NCBI RefSeq assembly: GCF_916715725.1
Contig: NZ_CAKAPD010000001.1
Coordinates: 310,001 to 374,000 of the forward strand
DNA: 64,000 nucleotides
Reading direction: 5' to 3'
Source: an uncultured Rothia sp.
GTDB taxonomy: Bacteria > Actinomycetota > Actinomycetes > Actinomycetales > Micrococcaceae
Under the pieces are notes generated by a model. That model did not search any database. It was not told the origin of the DNA and was given only the letters and a program-made list of their open reading frames with translations. The translations under genes and the position numbers were made by a program. Shown piece by piece: positions 24,032 through 32,511 of the stretch. How positions within the stretch are numbered: position 1 is the stretch's first letter; each line of letters opens with the position of its first letter.

Positions 24032-24973
24032 TTAAGATTCAGGCTGGGTCTGCACAGTATTAGACTGTGCAGTATCAGGCTGTGCCGCCTGAGCCGCGCT
24101 ATCAGCCTGCGGTGCGGGGTTCTTCTTCGCCTTCTTCTGAGCTGCCTTCGCCGGGTTCGCAAAATGCACCCCGCGCTCGGCCAAGAAGCGGCGATCCTTC
24201 TTATCCCACTGCTCCACCGGGTACGCCTCCAGCAGGTCGGGGCGGCGCTCCAGGGTGCGCTCAATCTGACGGTCACGACGCCAACGCGCAATCGCACCGT
24301 GATTACCCGACAGCAGCACCTCCGGCACTTCACGGTCGCGCCACACGGCGGGCTTCGTGTACACCGGGTACTCCAGCAGGCCGCCCGTATGCGACTCTTC
24401 CTCCAGGGAGGCGGGGTTACCCATCGCGCCCGGAATCAGGCGGGTGATAGCCTCAATCATCGCCATGACCGCAACCTCGCCACCGTAAAGCACATAATCG
24501 CCGAGGGACACGGGCATCACGCGGAAGCTCTCCTGCGCCCAGTCCAGCACACGCTCGTCAATGCCCTCGTAGCGCGCCGGAGCGAAGACAATATGCTTCT
24601 CCTCTGCCAGCTCGTACGCCATCGCCTGATCGAAAACGGCACCCGCCGGGGACGGGACAATCAGCAACGGGCGGGTATCAGCGGCGGGCTCAGTGCCCTC
24701 AGACTTGGCACCCTCAGTAGAGTCTTCGGAAGCGTTCAGAGGGGAGGCGGCAAGCACCTCATCCAGCGCCAAACCCCACGGCTCCGCCTTCATCACCATG
24801 CCCGCGCCACCGCCGTACGGGGTGTCGTCCACCGTGCGGTGACGGTCAAACGTGTACTCACGCAGGTCGTGCAGGTGCAGGTCCACCAGGCCCTTCTCGC
24901 GCGCCTTACCCAGCAGGGACAGCTTCAGCGGCTCCAGGTACTCGGGGAAAATCGTGACCACATCGTAGCGCAC
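24032..24973 (-). CDS. trmD: tRNA (guanine37-N1)-methyltransferase
   Basis: TrmD methylates G37 beside the anticodon to prevent frameshifting, using SAM bound in a trefoil knot. It is 313 residues, about 60-70 longer than E. coli TrmD. Part of the excess is an insertion near residues 82-100 (Ser/Glu/Thr-rich) and the rest a Lys/Ala/Gln tail from ~275. Core motifs are present: MRYDVVTIFPEYL, TPYGGGAGMVMK, GRYEGIDERV and SLGDYVLYGGEVA. It starts three bases after the rimM stop, so the two are coupled. Disordered tails recur on several proteins in this window (RimM no, S16 and RecG yes). Confidence 0.96.
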   Translation of the reverse strand: MRYDVVTIFPEYLEPLKLSLLGKAREKGLVDLHLHDLREYTFDRHRTVDDTPYGGGAGMVMKAEPWGLALDEVLAASPLNASEDSTEGAKSEGTEPAADTRPLLIVPSPAGAVFDQAMAYELAEEKHIVFAPARYEGIDERVLDWAQESFRVMPVSLGDYVLYGGEVAVMAMIEAITRLIPGAMGNPASLEEESHTGGLLEYPVYTKPAVWRDREVPEVLLSGNHGAIARWRRDRQIERTLERRPDLLEAYPVEQWDKKDRRFLAERGVHFANPAKAAQKKAKKNPAPQADSAAQAAQPDTAQSNTVQTQPES

Positions 24974-24976
24974 GGA

Positions 24977-25627
24977 CTACTCCCCCGCCTGCTCAGTAGC
25001 CTGCTCAGCGTCCTCGAGCAGGTCAATCAGACCCGCCGGAGGGGTCAGCAGCACAAAGCCGGGCTCGTCCTCGGTCGAGGGAACCACCTCGGGCACAATC
25101 TCCTCAACAAACGGAATCATGATCTCTTCACCCGCGCCGGAGGCAAGACGCGGCGAACGAGCCAGCTTAATCAGCAGCAGATCCTGCACCGGCATGGTCT
25201 GCAGACCGGTCACCTTACCCAGCGGCTTGCCCACAGCCGGGTTATCCACGGGGCTCTCACCCTCGGGAACGTCCGCCAGCAGGTACACGGGCAGGTTCAC
25301 CAGCTCCTGCTCGTAGAAGCCCTCTTCATCGCCCTCATCCTCGGGAACCTCGTAGACCAGGCGGCTGCCGCGCAGCTCCTCAGCCTGATTGCGGGTGGTC
25401 ACCTCATCAAAACGGACCACCAGAATCTTCTTGTTCCAGCGGGCACCGGCAACCGTCAGCTCACCGGTAGGCGCCACCGAAGCGGCAGCAGAGCCGGGCT
25501 TGAAATTCTCGATACCGAGCACCTCACCGCGGGCAAAACGCTCCTGCGGGGCATCAGTAAAGAGCTGAACCGTCACCTCACCACGAATACCGTGAGGCTT
25601 ACCGATACGAGCCACCACAACCTGCAT
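24977..25627 (-). CDS. rimM: 16S rRNA processing protein RimM
   Basis: RimM helps assemble the 30S head around protein S19. The 216-residue protein has the N-terminal RimM domain (MQVVVARIGKPHGIRGEVTV) and the C-terminal PRC-barrel (about 110-190, with PVDNPAVGKPLGKVTGLQ and MIPFVEEIVPEV). The acidic tail is Glu/Ala/Gln-rich. It is about 30-40 residues longer than the E. coli protein, with an acidic insertion around residues 93-100 (EDEGDEEG). It is transcribed just before trmD. A terminator separates it from khpA upstream, so it needs its own promoter in 25628-25786. Confidence 0.95.
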   Translation of the reverse strand: MQVVVARIGKPHGIRGEVTVQLFTDAPQERFARGEVLGIENFKPGSAAASVAPTGELTVAGARWNKKILVVRFDEVTTRNQAEELRGSRLVYEVPEDEGDEEGFYEQELVNLPVYLLADVPEGESPVDNPAVGKPLGKVTGLQTMPVQDLLLIKLARSPRLASGAGEEIMIPFVEEIVPEVVPSTEDEPGFVLLTPPAGLIDLLEDAEQATEQAGE

Positions 25628-25786
25628 AATTTTCCTCCGCTGGATACAAGCTAAAAACCTACGCCGTGCACGTGCACGGCTCCCACTATTCTACCGGGCA
25701 CTTAGGACGGGCGCATTCTGCCGTCTCGCAACCTCTCCTCCGCGGTGACCGGGGCGAGCGCTCGCAAACTAGTTCCGGGTACGCGA

Positions 25787-25822
25787 AAGCCCCCGCCTCC
25801 GGAAAACCGGAAACGGGGGCTT
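25787..25822 (-). terminator. Terminator of rpsP-khpA
   Basis: AAGCCCCCG pairs with CGGGGGCTT around an inner TCCGG/CCGGA stem; on the minus strand TTCGCG follows. It lies about 15 bases after the khpA stop, splitting the usual rpsP-rimM-trmD run into two units. Confidence 0.8.
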
Positions 25823-25836
25823 CAAGCGTTTACGAG

Positions 25837-26082
25837 CTAGCGTCGCTTTTTGTCGGTGTCGATAATGTCGATACGCATCGGCTCGCCATCAGAAATAGCG
25901 TCCATCACCAGACGGATGCTCTTGGCGGTACGACCAGACCTGCCGATAACTCGGCCCAGGTCATCCGGATGCACGCGAACCTCAAGGGTTTCACGGTGAC
26001 GCTGAGTGCGCAAGCGCACCTTCACGTCCTCCGGACGATCGACAATCCCTCGAACCAGGTGTTCGAGTGCGTCAGCCAACAT
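25837..26082 (-). CDS. khpA: KH-domain RNA-binding protein KhpA
   Basis: This is an 81-residue single type II KH domain protein. The RNA-binding loop is VIGRSGRTAKSI at residues ~47-58, with the GxxG core (GRSG). The N-terminus MLADALEHLVRGIVD is the usual KhpA start. In Streptococcus KhpA pairs with KhpB to bind RNAs involved in division and wall growth; in actinobacteria the gene regularly follows rpsP, as here. The two genes are separated by two bases, so they are co-translated. The C-terminal RIDIIDTDKKRR is charged. Confidence 0.93.
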   Translation of the reverse strand: MLADALEHLVRGIVDRPEDVKVRLRTQRHRETLEVRVHPDDLGRVIGRSGRTAKSIRLVMDAISDGEPMRIDIIDTDKKRR

Positions 26083-26084
26083 AA

Positions 26085-26507
26085 TTACTCAGCTGCTTCC
26101 TCAGCCTCAGCCTCGGGTGCTGCTTCCTCAGCAGCCTCTTCAGCCTTCTCAGCCTTGGGGGTGATAGCCTCGGGCAGGATCACGGAACCCTTTTCGGGAA
26201 CAACGAACTCAGCCTTAGCCTCGACGGGCAGAACCTTGGACTCTGCCTTCTCGCCCTTGAATGCTGCCCAGTCGCCCGAGAGCTTCAGCAGAGCCAGAAC
26301 CTGCTCGGTCGGCTGTGCGCCGACGGAGAGCCAGTACTGAGCACGCTCAGAGTTGATCTCGATACGCGAGGGGTGCTCGGTCGGGTGGTAAATACCAATC
26401 TCCTCGATGGTCTTACCGTCGCGCTTGACGCGCGAATCAGCGACCACAACGCGGTAACGAGGATCGCGGATCTTACCCATACGCTTGAGACGAATCTTAA
26501 CAGCCAC
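26085..26507 (-). CDS. rpsP: 30S ribosomal protein S16
   Basis: Structural protein of the small subunit. The conserved region AVKIRLKRMGKIRDPRYRVV is at the very start. The GTG at 26507 (VAVKIRL) is chosen; AGGAGT precedes it, while an ATG at 26549 would add 14 unrelated residues. At 140 residues the protein is far longer than E. coli S16 (82). The extra ~50 residues are an Ala/Glu-rich acidic tail (EEAAPEAEAEEAAE), common in Micrococcaceae S16. It is first of the rpsP-khpA unit. Confidence 0.96.
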   Translation of the reverse strand: MAVKIRLKRMGKIRDPRYRVVVADSRVKRDGKTIEEIGIYHPTEHPSRIEINSERAQYWLSVGAQPTEQVLALLKLSGDWAAFKGEKAESKVLPVEAKAEFVVPEKGSVILPEAITPKAEKAEEAAEEAAPEAEAEEAAE

Positions 26508-26809
26508 TTTAGTGGTTACTCCTGTTTCATAATTTGGTGCGAGGCACACGGTTCAGCACCCGTGGGGCGGGCCATTCACGGCGCCTCTATGGACACAACG
26601 GCGCGCGAAGAGAGGGGTCGCGCGTCGCCGGGTACTCAGCTAGGGTATCAGAGCCCAAGATTTTAAGCTAGCGACACGGAAAAATAATTGCCGCAGGCAC
26701 CGAACATCACTTTTAAACAGCGTTCTGTGCCCGGTTTAGACTCAAGTAACTGCTCCCGGCGAGCCCCTCATCAACGAGCTCTAGTCGAGGTTGCTAGGAA
26801 TTGATGTGG
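26508..26809. promoter_or_regulatory. rpsP promoter region
   Basis: This gap of about 300 bases lies between rpsP and the end of the nudix gene. The part near 26640-26720 is AT-rich on the minus strand and should hold the rpsP promoter. I do not see a clear regulatory RNA. Confidence 0.3.
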
Positions 26810-27298
26810 CTAGGAGTCGAGGTTGCTCATCTCCAGAGTCTCCCCCGTCTCCAGGGCGCGGTAGCACTCACGCAGACGCTCCACCATCGACGGACGCACG
26901 TAGCCTTCCAGGTTCTCCGGAGCAACCCACTCATAGGTCACCAGCTCAGCATCCTGCAGGGTAATCTTCGTATCCGCCGCAATCACGCCGCCGTCATACA
27001 TGTAGTAGGTCGAATCGCCCCACACACCCAGCGACAAGCCGTGGAAAATCAGCAACACACGACCCAGCTTCACATCCAGGCCCAACTCCTCCACAATCTC
27101 ACGCTCACAACCGGGCTTGGGCGCCTCACCAGCCTCCACGGTGCCGCCGGGAAGAATCCAGCCGTCCTTATAGTTCGGCTTCACCAGCAGCATCTCGCCG
27201 CACTCATTACGAATCAGCGCGCCCGCCGCCAAACGGCGCGTGGGGAGGGTCGCGATAAAAGCCTTCAGCTCTTCATCGCTCAGATAGGAATCCTTCAT
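26810..27298 (-). CDS. NUDIX hydrolase
   Basis: This 162-residue protein cleaves nucleoside diphosphates linked to another group. The Nudix box is complete: GGTVEAGEAPKPGCEREIVE followed by ELGL, with the metal-binding Arg-Glu-x-x-Glu-Glu. The preceding DGWILPGG strand and a following VLLIFHGLS strand are typical. The C-terminal WVAPENLEGY motif is the usual end of MutT-type folds. The substrate cannot be told from sequence. It follows the 938-residue orphan gene by 12 bases, so it is probably co-transcribed with it. Confidence 0.88.
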   Translation of the reverse strand: MKDSYLSDEELKAFIATLPTRRLAAGALIRNECGEMLLVKPNYKDGWILPGGTVEAGEAPKPGCEREIVEELGLDVKLGRVLLIFHGLSLGVWGDSTYYMYDGGVIAADTKITLQDAELVTYEWVAPENLEGYVRPSMVERLRECYRALETGETLEMSNLDS

Positions 27299-27310
27299 GG
27301 CTTCTTTCCT

Positions 27311-30127
27311 TTAGCGGTCGGTTTTCTTCGCAGCACGCTGCCTGATGCTACGCATCATACCCAGGGCACGCTCACGCAGTCCAGAGGGTGCCTGCTCCAT
27401 GGACGGGGCGGCATCCTCCACCGTGCGGTAGTGACCCTCACGTAGGTCATCAATCAGAGTGCGCTTGGTCGAGGGATGCTCCCCTGCGGTGTCACCCGGA
27501 TGCACCAGCTCAGCATCCGCCACCGGGCGGGCGTGCTTCTTCAACTGGGTCTGCTCGAAAGAACGCAGAACCGTCGGAATCAGAGCCGACTCGACCGTAG
27601 CGTTCAGCGCAAAGAGCGCGGCAGCCACCGAGAACTTACGGCTCGCCTTACCCCGCGCGCGGCGGCGGCGCGCCACATTCGCCAAGGTCAGGGCGATAGC
27701 GCTCTGAGCCGTCACATCCGCGCCCAGGACAAGACCCACGCGGCGGGTCTTCGCACGAATCTGCTCCGGCGTCAGGCGCTTGCGGCGCGAACGAGGCGCG
27801 GGGCTCTGAGTGGAGGTGCTCTGCGGTGCGGGGCTCTGGGACGCCGGTGCCTGAGGCTCGGCATCCTGCGATGAGTTCGGCGCAGGTTCATCGCCCGCCG
27901 CGGCATCGTTCTGATGCGCAAGGTCCTGATGAGTGAGGTCCTGATGCGCGAGCGCGGCAGAGCCCTCGGGAGCCTGCTGGCTCACCGTTGCTTCGTGCAA
28001 TGCCTGCTCCTCGTTCAGTGCCGAGTCAGCCTCGTGCAGGGCACTGTCAAGAGACAGGTAGCCTTCCTCACTCTCCACGAAGGAATCCGGTGCAGATCCC
28101 TCCGGCGAACCCATGTGGGTGTACTCGTAGGGAATGTGCGCGTTATTGATCGCGTCCATCCACTCGGCGAGGGTCACGCGGCGACCGGTCGCAACGAGGC
28201 GGTAGCTACGGTCCAGGGGCGAGGTGTAGCCGCCCGGGTAGGGCTCGATTTCCTCGTCATCCTCGAAGGAAGCATCCTCTGCATCACCGGGCTCAACCGC
28301 ATCATGGTCAGGGGCGAGTGCCTCGGCAACGGAGTTATCCAGGGGGAAGGTAACGTCCACAGCTTCAGCTGCCTGCGCATCAGTAGCTTCAGCCTCAGCT
28401 GATTCAGCAGAACCGGCAGGCTGCGCGAGCTCCTCATCCTCATTGCCGAAGATGCGCGCCGTGCTAATCGACACCACATCAAAACCGGTGGTCGGCACCA
28501 GCGCCAGCTCCGTGGGAACATCCAGCAGCTGCAGCACCGACTCCAGCGCCAGGGTATTGCTCGTATCGCGCAGGTACGCGTTCAGGCGGCGACCGGTAAT
28601 GGAGTCAGCCTCCACACCAAACATCGCCATGACATTAGCGATGCCCTGCTCGATTTCATCCTCATCGGAACCGAAAATCTTCGAACCCGACAGCTCCGGG
28701 GCGCTACCGGGAAGCTCCGAGAGCAAATCCTCCAGCACACCGCCAAAACGTGCGACTTCCTCACGACTGAGGGCACGGTTCAGACGCTTAGGCACGCGCT
28801 GCCAGGTGAACTCCTCCACGATATTCTCGTAGGGTTCACCGAACGCCTCCAGGTACCATTCCTCATCCGAGTAGGGTTCGCGGGCGGGCTCCTCATAGAC
28901 CACCAGGTGCTGCTGGTTCGCGTTGCCCTCAGCAATCAGGGCATTGCAGTTCAGCAGACCCAGCAGCGCCATCAGATCCACCGGGTCGGCAGAAATGAGG
29001 GCCCACTCCCCCGCCGGCGCTGCAACAACCTGCCGAGCGCCTGCAGGAAGGTACGCCAAAAGAAGCCCCGTAATCATGTCAATGGGCAGGTCAACGAGCA
29101 TGGCGGCGTCACCGTCCACCAGGAACTCCAGCTCACCCTGTCCATTGGGTAGCTCCTCCCACACGGTCGCCTCACCCTCAAGGGCGGCACCGGTCACCGG
29201 CAGCTGATCCACCAGCTGCGCCACGTAATCCTCAACGGGAGTACCCACGTGCAGGTGGCCGTCAGCGACCTCAAGAACGTTCATGTAGCCCTCATCGTCC
29301 ACGGCACACAGCACGTAGAGCTGCACCTGATGCTCACCCATCTCGTAAGCAATCAGCTCCGGGGAGGCGGCGGTCGCCTCAATGAGGGCGGCAATCAGCT
29401 CCTCATCGGTGGTGGAACGAGCCATGATGCGGCGGCGCTGAATCTTCTCCTCCAGCTCCATGGTCTGCTCGATGCGCTCATTGCGCTGCTTCTCGGCGGT
29501 GCGCTCCTCGTCCTGGGCGCGCAGGTACTCGGGGCTATCCGATTCGCCGGGTCCGGCGGGCGCGGGGGCGTCGTCCCACATGCCGGTGAGCTTATCGACG
29601 GTCCACTCTTCGCTCTCCAGGGCGACGGCGAGGCGGTCAACCTTCGTGCGGTCGTTCCAGGCGCGCTGCTTATCGGGGTCTTCCGCCTTCACCTCCTCGT
29701 GCATGTTGCGGGCTTCACGAATGAGGTTCAGGATGGTTGCGGCAACGTCGTCAACGGCGGGGTCGTCGCTCTCGCTGGAGTAGACGAGGTCGCCCGCCAG
29801 TTCAGCGGCGTGCTCCCCGTACTCGAGGGCGATACGCGCCCAGACGGGGGTGTACCCGGGAAGGATGCTCGAATCATTGTCGAAGCCATCCGCAAAATCG
29901 CCTGAAAGTTCGTCTACACCATCTTCTGCGGGAGCATCGGAGAAGCCCAGCGACCCCTCCTCAGCTACAGACTCAACGGCAGACTCGTCTACAGATTCGC
30001 CGGAAGATTCACCGGCAGGGTCCTCTACAGCATCATCAGCGAAGGCGCGCTGAGACCACGGCGCAACCTGCTTATTCAGCTGATCATCCGCGTTCTCTCG
30101 ATCCCAATTCTGCTCGTTCTGAGCCAT
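27311..30127 (-). CDS. Large acidic hypothetical protein, 938 residues
   Basis: I do not recognise this protein. From the ATG at 30127 (after GGGAAGG) it has five parts. Residues 1-75 are acidic and disordered, and ~80-230 are helical with coiled-coil character. A folded central region (about 240-540) contains alternating strands such as VQLYVLCAVDDEGYMNVLEV and LEFLVDGDAAMLVDLP. A long low-complexity Glu/Asp/Ala stretch (about 550-800) is followed by a basic C-terminus with RRKRLTPEQIRAKTRR near 820 and a hydrophobic Ala-rich segment near 850-885. There is no signal peptide. It lies directly downstream of ffh and upstream of the nudix gene, all on one strand. The central beta-rich part recalls a SseB- or YbjN-like small fold, but I cannot support a name. 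Confidence 0.6.
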   Translation of the reverse strand: MAQNEQNWDRENADDQLNKQVAPWSQRAFADDAVEDPAGESSGESVDESAVESVAEEGSLGFSDAPAEDGVDELSGDFADGFDNDSSILPGYTPVWARIALEYGEHAAELAGDLVYSSESDDPAVDDVAATILNLIREARNMHEEVKAEDPDKQRAWNDRTKVDRLAVALESEEWTVDKLTGMWDDAPAPAGPGESDSPEYLRAQDEERTAEKQRNERIEQTMELEEKIQRRRIMARSTTDEELIAALIEATAASPELIAYEMGEHQVQLYVLCAVDDEGYMNVLEVADGHLHVGTPVEDYVAQLVDQLPVTGAALEGEATVWEELPNGQGELEFLVDGDAAMLVDLPIDMITGLLLAYLPAGARQVVAAPAGEWALISADPVDLMALLGLLNCNALIAEGNANQQHLVVYEEPAREPYSDEEWYLEAFGEPYENIVEEFTWQRVPKRLNRALSREEVARFGGVLEDLLSELPGSAPELSGSKIFGSDEDEIEQGIANVMAMFGVEADSITGRRLNAYLRDTSNTLALESVLQLLDVPTELALVPTTGFDVVSISTARIFGNEDEELAQPAGSAESAEAEATDAQAAEAVDVTFPLDNSVAEALAPDHDAVEPGDAEDASFEDDEEIEPYPGGYTSPLDRSYRLVATGRRVTLAEWMDAINNAHIPYEYTHMGSPEGSAPDSFVESEEGYLSLDSALHEADSALNEEQALHEATVSQQAPEGSAALAHQDLTHQDLAHQNDAAAGDEPAPNSSQDAEPQAPASQSPAPQSTSTQSPAPRSRRKRLTPEQIRAKTRRVGLVLGADVTAQSAIALTLANVARRRRARGKASRKFSVAAALFALNATVESALIPTVLRSFEQTQLKKHARPVADAELVHPGDTAGEHPSTKRTLIDDLREGHYRTVEDAAPSMEQAPSGLRERALGMMRSIRQRAAKKTDR

Positions 30128-30244
30128 TGATACCTTCCCTTCACACACCCATTTACATGCCCAAACCGGGCACCATACCGGTACGGGTGCGCCCCGTCAC
30201 CACGTGCGCACCCGTACCACCCCTCGCGGGGTTCATATTTGCTC

Positions 30245-31825
30245 TTACTGCAGGAACTTCTCGAAGCCCTTCGGCAGGTTCATGCTGGACAGATCCATCT
30301 CCTGGTTCTGAGCCTGCTGACCGAATGCAGCACCGGCGCGAGCCTGCTGCGCCTTAGCTGCTGCCGCCTCCTGCGCCGCACGCTTCTGCGGGTTGCCGGA
30401 GCGAGCCTTCTTCTTCTTGTTGTTGTTCTTCGCGTTCTTACGAGCGCCACCCGCCGCAGCCGCCATACCGGGCATCTGCATACCACCGGGCATGCCGGGC
30501 ATCTTGCCCGAAGCGAGCTTCTTCATCATCTTCTGAGCCTGAGCGAAACGCTCCATCAACTGGTTCACCTCAGACACGGTCACACCCGCACCCTTAGCAA
30601 TACGGGCACGGCGAGAACCGTTAATGATGCGCGGAGCCACACGCTCGTGCGGGGTCATGGAGCGAACAATCGCCTCCACGCGGTCAATCTCACGCTCGTC
30701 AAAAGCCTCAAGCTGCTGACGCATCTGAGCCGCACCGGGCATCATCATGAGCAGCTTCTTCATGGAACCGAGCTTACGAATCTGCTGCATCTGAGCCAGG
30801 AAGTCCTCAAACGTGAAGTCTTCCTGATCGATGAACTTCTTCGCCATGCGGTCGGCTTCAGCCTTATCCCACTGAGCTTCAGCCTGCTCAATCAGAGTCA
30901 GGATGTCACCCATATCCAGGATGCGGCTTGCCATACGGTCCGGGTGGAACTGCTCAAAGTCAGTGACGTTCTCACCGGTGGACGCGAACATAATCGGCTT
31001 GCCGGTCACCGAAGCCACCGACAGCGCCGCACCACCGCGGGCGTCACCATCAAGCTTAGACAGGACCACACCGGTGAAGTCCACGCCCTCGTTGAAGGCG
31101 TTAGCGGTGTTCACGGCGTCCTGACCGATCATCGCGTCGATGACGAACAGAACTTCGTGCGGCTCAATAGCGTCACGAATGTTGCGTGCCTGCTGCATGA
31201 GCTCAGCGTCAACACCCAGACGACCCGCGGTATCGACAATCACCACGTCGTGCAGCTTAGCGCGAGCCTCAGCCACACCGTCACGTGCCACCTGCACGGG
31301 ATCACCGGTGGGCACATCAAACTCGCTGGTCACACCGGGGTGCGGCGCGTACACGGGCACGCCCGCGCGCTCACCAACGACCTTCAGCTGGGTCACCGCA
31401 TTGGGGCGCTGCAAGTCGGATGCAATCAGCATCGGGGTGTGGCCCTGGCCCTTCAGCCAGTGAGCCAGCTTGCCCGCCAGGGTGGTCTTACCGGCACCCT
31501 GCAGACCCGCCAGCATGATGATGGTCGGGCCGCTCTTCGCCATGTTGATGCGGCGGGTCGAACCGCCGAGGATGCTCACCAGCTCCTCGTTCACAATCTT
31601 GACGATCTGCTGGGAGGGGTTCAGCGCCTCGGAAACCTCCGCACCGAGAGCGCGTTCCTTCACGTGGGCGGTAAATTCGCGGACCACGGGGACGGCGACG
31701 TCAGCGTCGAGCAGGGCGCGGCGGATTTCGCGTACGGTTGCATCAATGTCTGCCTCGGAGAGGCGGCCCTTGCCGCGCAGGTTCTTAAAAGTTGCCGTCA
31801 AGCGGTCGGAGAGAGAATTGAACAC
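30245..31825 (-). CDS. ffh: Signal recognition particle protein Ffh
   Basis: Ffh binds signal sequences and SRP RNA and delivers ribosomes to FtsY at the membrane. It is 526 residues. The N domain comes first (MFNSLSDRLTATFKNLRGKG). The GTPase domain has Walker A GLQGAGKTTLAGKL near 106-119, DTAGR, and TKLDGDARGGAALS. The methionine-rich M domain (about 330-430) has MKKLLMMMPGAAQMRQQL and the RNA-binding helix-turn-helix. The tail beyond ~450 is Ala/Gln/Lys-rich with a KNAKNNNKKKKARS patch, longer than in E. coli. smc lies in the window but at 48 kb, so the common smc-ftsY-ffh run is split. The ATG follows GAAAGTGATCACGG. Confidence 0.96.
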   Translation of the reverse strand: MFNSLSDRLTATFKNLRGKGRLSEADIDATVREIRRALLDADVAVPVVREFTAHVKERALGAEVSEALNPSQQIVKIVNEELVSILGGSTRRINMAKSGPTIIMLAGLQGAGKTTLAGKLAHWLKGQGHTPMLIASDLQRPNAVTQLKVVGERAGVPVYAPHPGVTSEFDVPTGDPVQVARDGVAEARAKLHDVVIVDTAGRLGVDAELMQQARNIRDAIEPHEVLFVIDAMIGQDAVNTANAFNEGVDFTGVVLSKLDGDARGGAALSVASVTGKPIMFASTGENVTDFEQFHPDRMASRILDMGDILTLIEQAEAQWDKAEADRMAKKFIDQEDFTFEDFLAQMQQIRKLGSMKKLLMMMPGAAQMRQQLEAFDEREIDRVEAIVRSMTPHERVAPRIINGSRRARIAKGAGVTVSEVNQLMERFAQAQKMMKKLASGKMPGMPGGMQMPGMAAAAGGARKNAKNNNKKKKARSGNPQKRAAQEAAAAKAQQARAGAAFGQQAQNQEMDLSSMNLPKGFEKFLQ

Positions 31826-32185
31826 GATCCGTGATCACTTTCTTAACGTTGAGGTGGCCCCCAGCCGCGAAGGCGAACGGGGATGGTTAGTCAGTCTTTA
31901 AGGATACAGGATGCGCGCTTTCTCCCCCGCCTCCACCTGTGGATAAGTGGCGCCGGTTCACCCTGAGCTCAGGATTTACGCTCAGGATTTACACTCAACA
32001 TCCCCTCCCGCACCCCTCAGCAAATGCGCGGCAGGTACCAGACTTACCCCCTCATAGACGCGCGACAGAAACCCTCAGCAGATGCTCCGCACCCCGCCTC
32101 AGCCTGCTCAACACGTCAGATAGATTAGATTTTCTAGACAGCCTGGGTTAGAATTCTAAAGGTGTTACGTACAAATGCGTGATAC
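31826..32185. other. Intergenic region between ffh and tRNA-Leu
   Basis: No gene. It contains the ffh promoter on the minus strand (nearest ~100 bases) and the tRNA-Leu promoter on the plus strand, where an AT-rich patch (32115-32160) includes TAGAAT at about 32147 as a candidate -10. A tandem phrase CTCAGGATTTAC is repeated at 31970 and 31981. Confidence 0.4.
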
Positions 32186-32268
32186 GCCCGAGTGGCGGAA
32201 TTGGCAGACGCGCCTGACTCAAAATCAGGTTCTTCGGAGTGTGGGTTCGAGTCCCACCTCGGGCACCA
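32186..32268 (+). tRNA. tRNA-Leu (anticodon CAA)
   Basis: The acceptor stem GCCCGAG pairs with CTCGGGC, discriminator A, and CCA is encoded. The anticodon arm has stem CCTGA/TCAGG with loop CTCAAAA, giving anticodon CAA. A variable arm (TTCTTCGGAGTGTG region) identifies it as class II, and the T arm has GGTTCGAGTCC. Confidence 0.95.
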
Positions 32269-32272
32269 ACGC

Positions 32273-32311
32273 AAAAGCGGCGGGAAAGCTTCAAGCTTTC
32301 CCGCCGCTTTT
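32273..32311 (+). terminator. Terminator of tRNA-Leu
   Basis: A 17-base perfect stem (AAAAGCGGCGGGAAAGC and its complement) with a 5-base loop starts 5 bases after the CCA end. T runs on both sides allow action in both directions. Confidence 0.92.
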
Positions 32312-32403
32312 GCGTATCTACCCTACGCCCACCCGGCCCACCTGGTCCACCCGCGCATCAGATGCGGCAACAATAAAGACGCAATAAAGATAAAGACACA
32401 AGA

Positions 32404-32445
32404 AACCGCCGCCCGGCCGTGAGAGTTCACGACCGGGCGGCGGTT
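32404..32445 (-). terminator. Terminator of pyk
   Basis: AACCGCCGCCCGG pairs with CCGGGCGGCGGTT around a GTGA-AGTTCAC inner stem. On the minus strand it is followed by TCTTGTG. It lies about 70 bases past the pyk stop. Confidence 0.8.
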
Positions 32446-32511
32446 CTACATACCGAGCGTACAGGCTGAGAATTACCCTCAGCTACGCATCGAAAAAGAT
32501 TGGTGAGCGGC

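Noticed and set aside
31826..32185. SRP RNA gene near ffh
   Set aside because: The conserved apical loop of small SRP RNA is not present in this gap.
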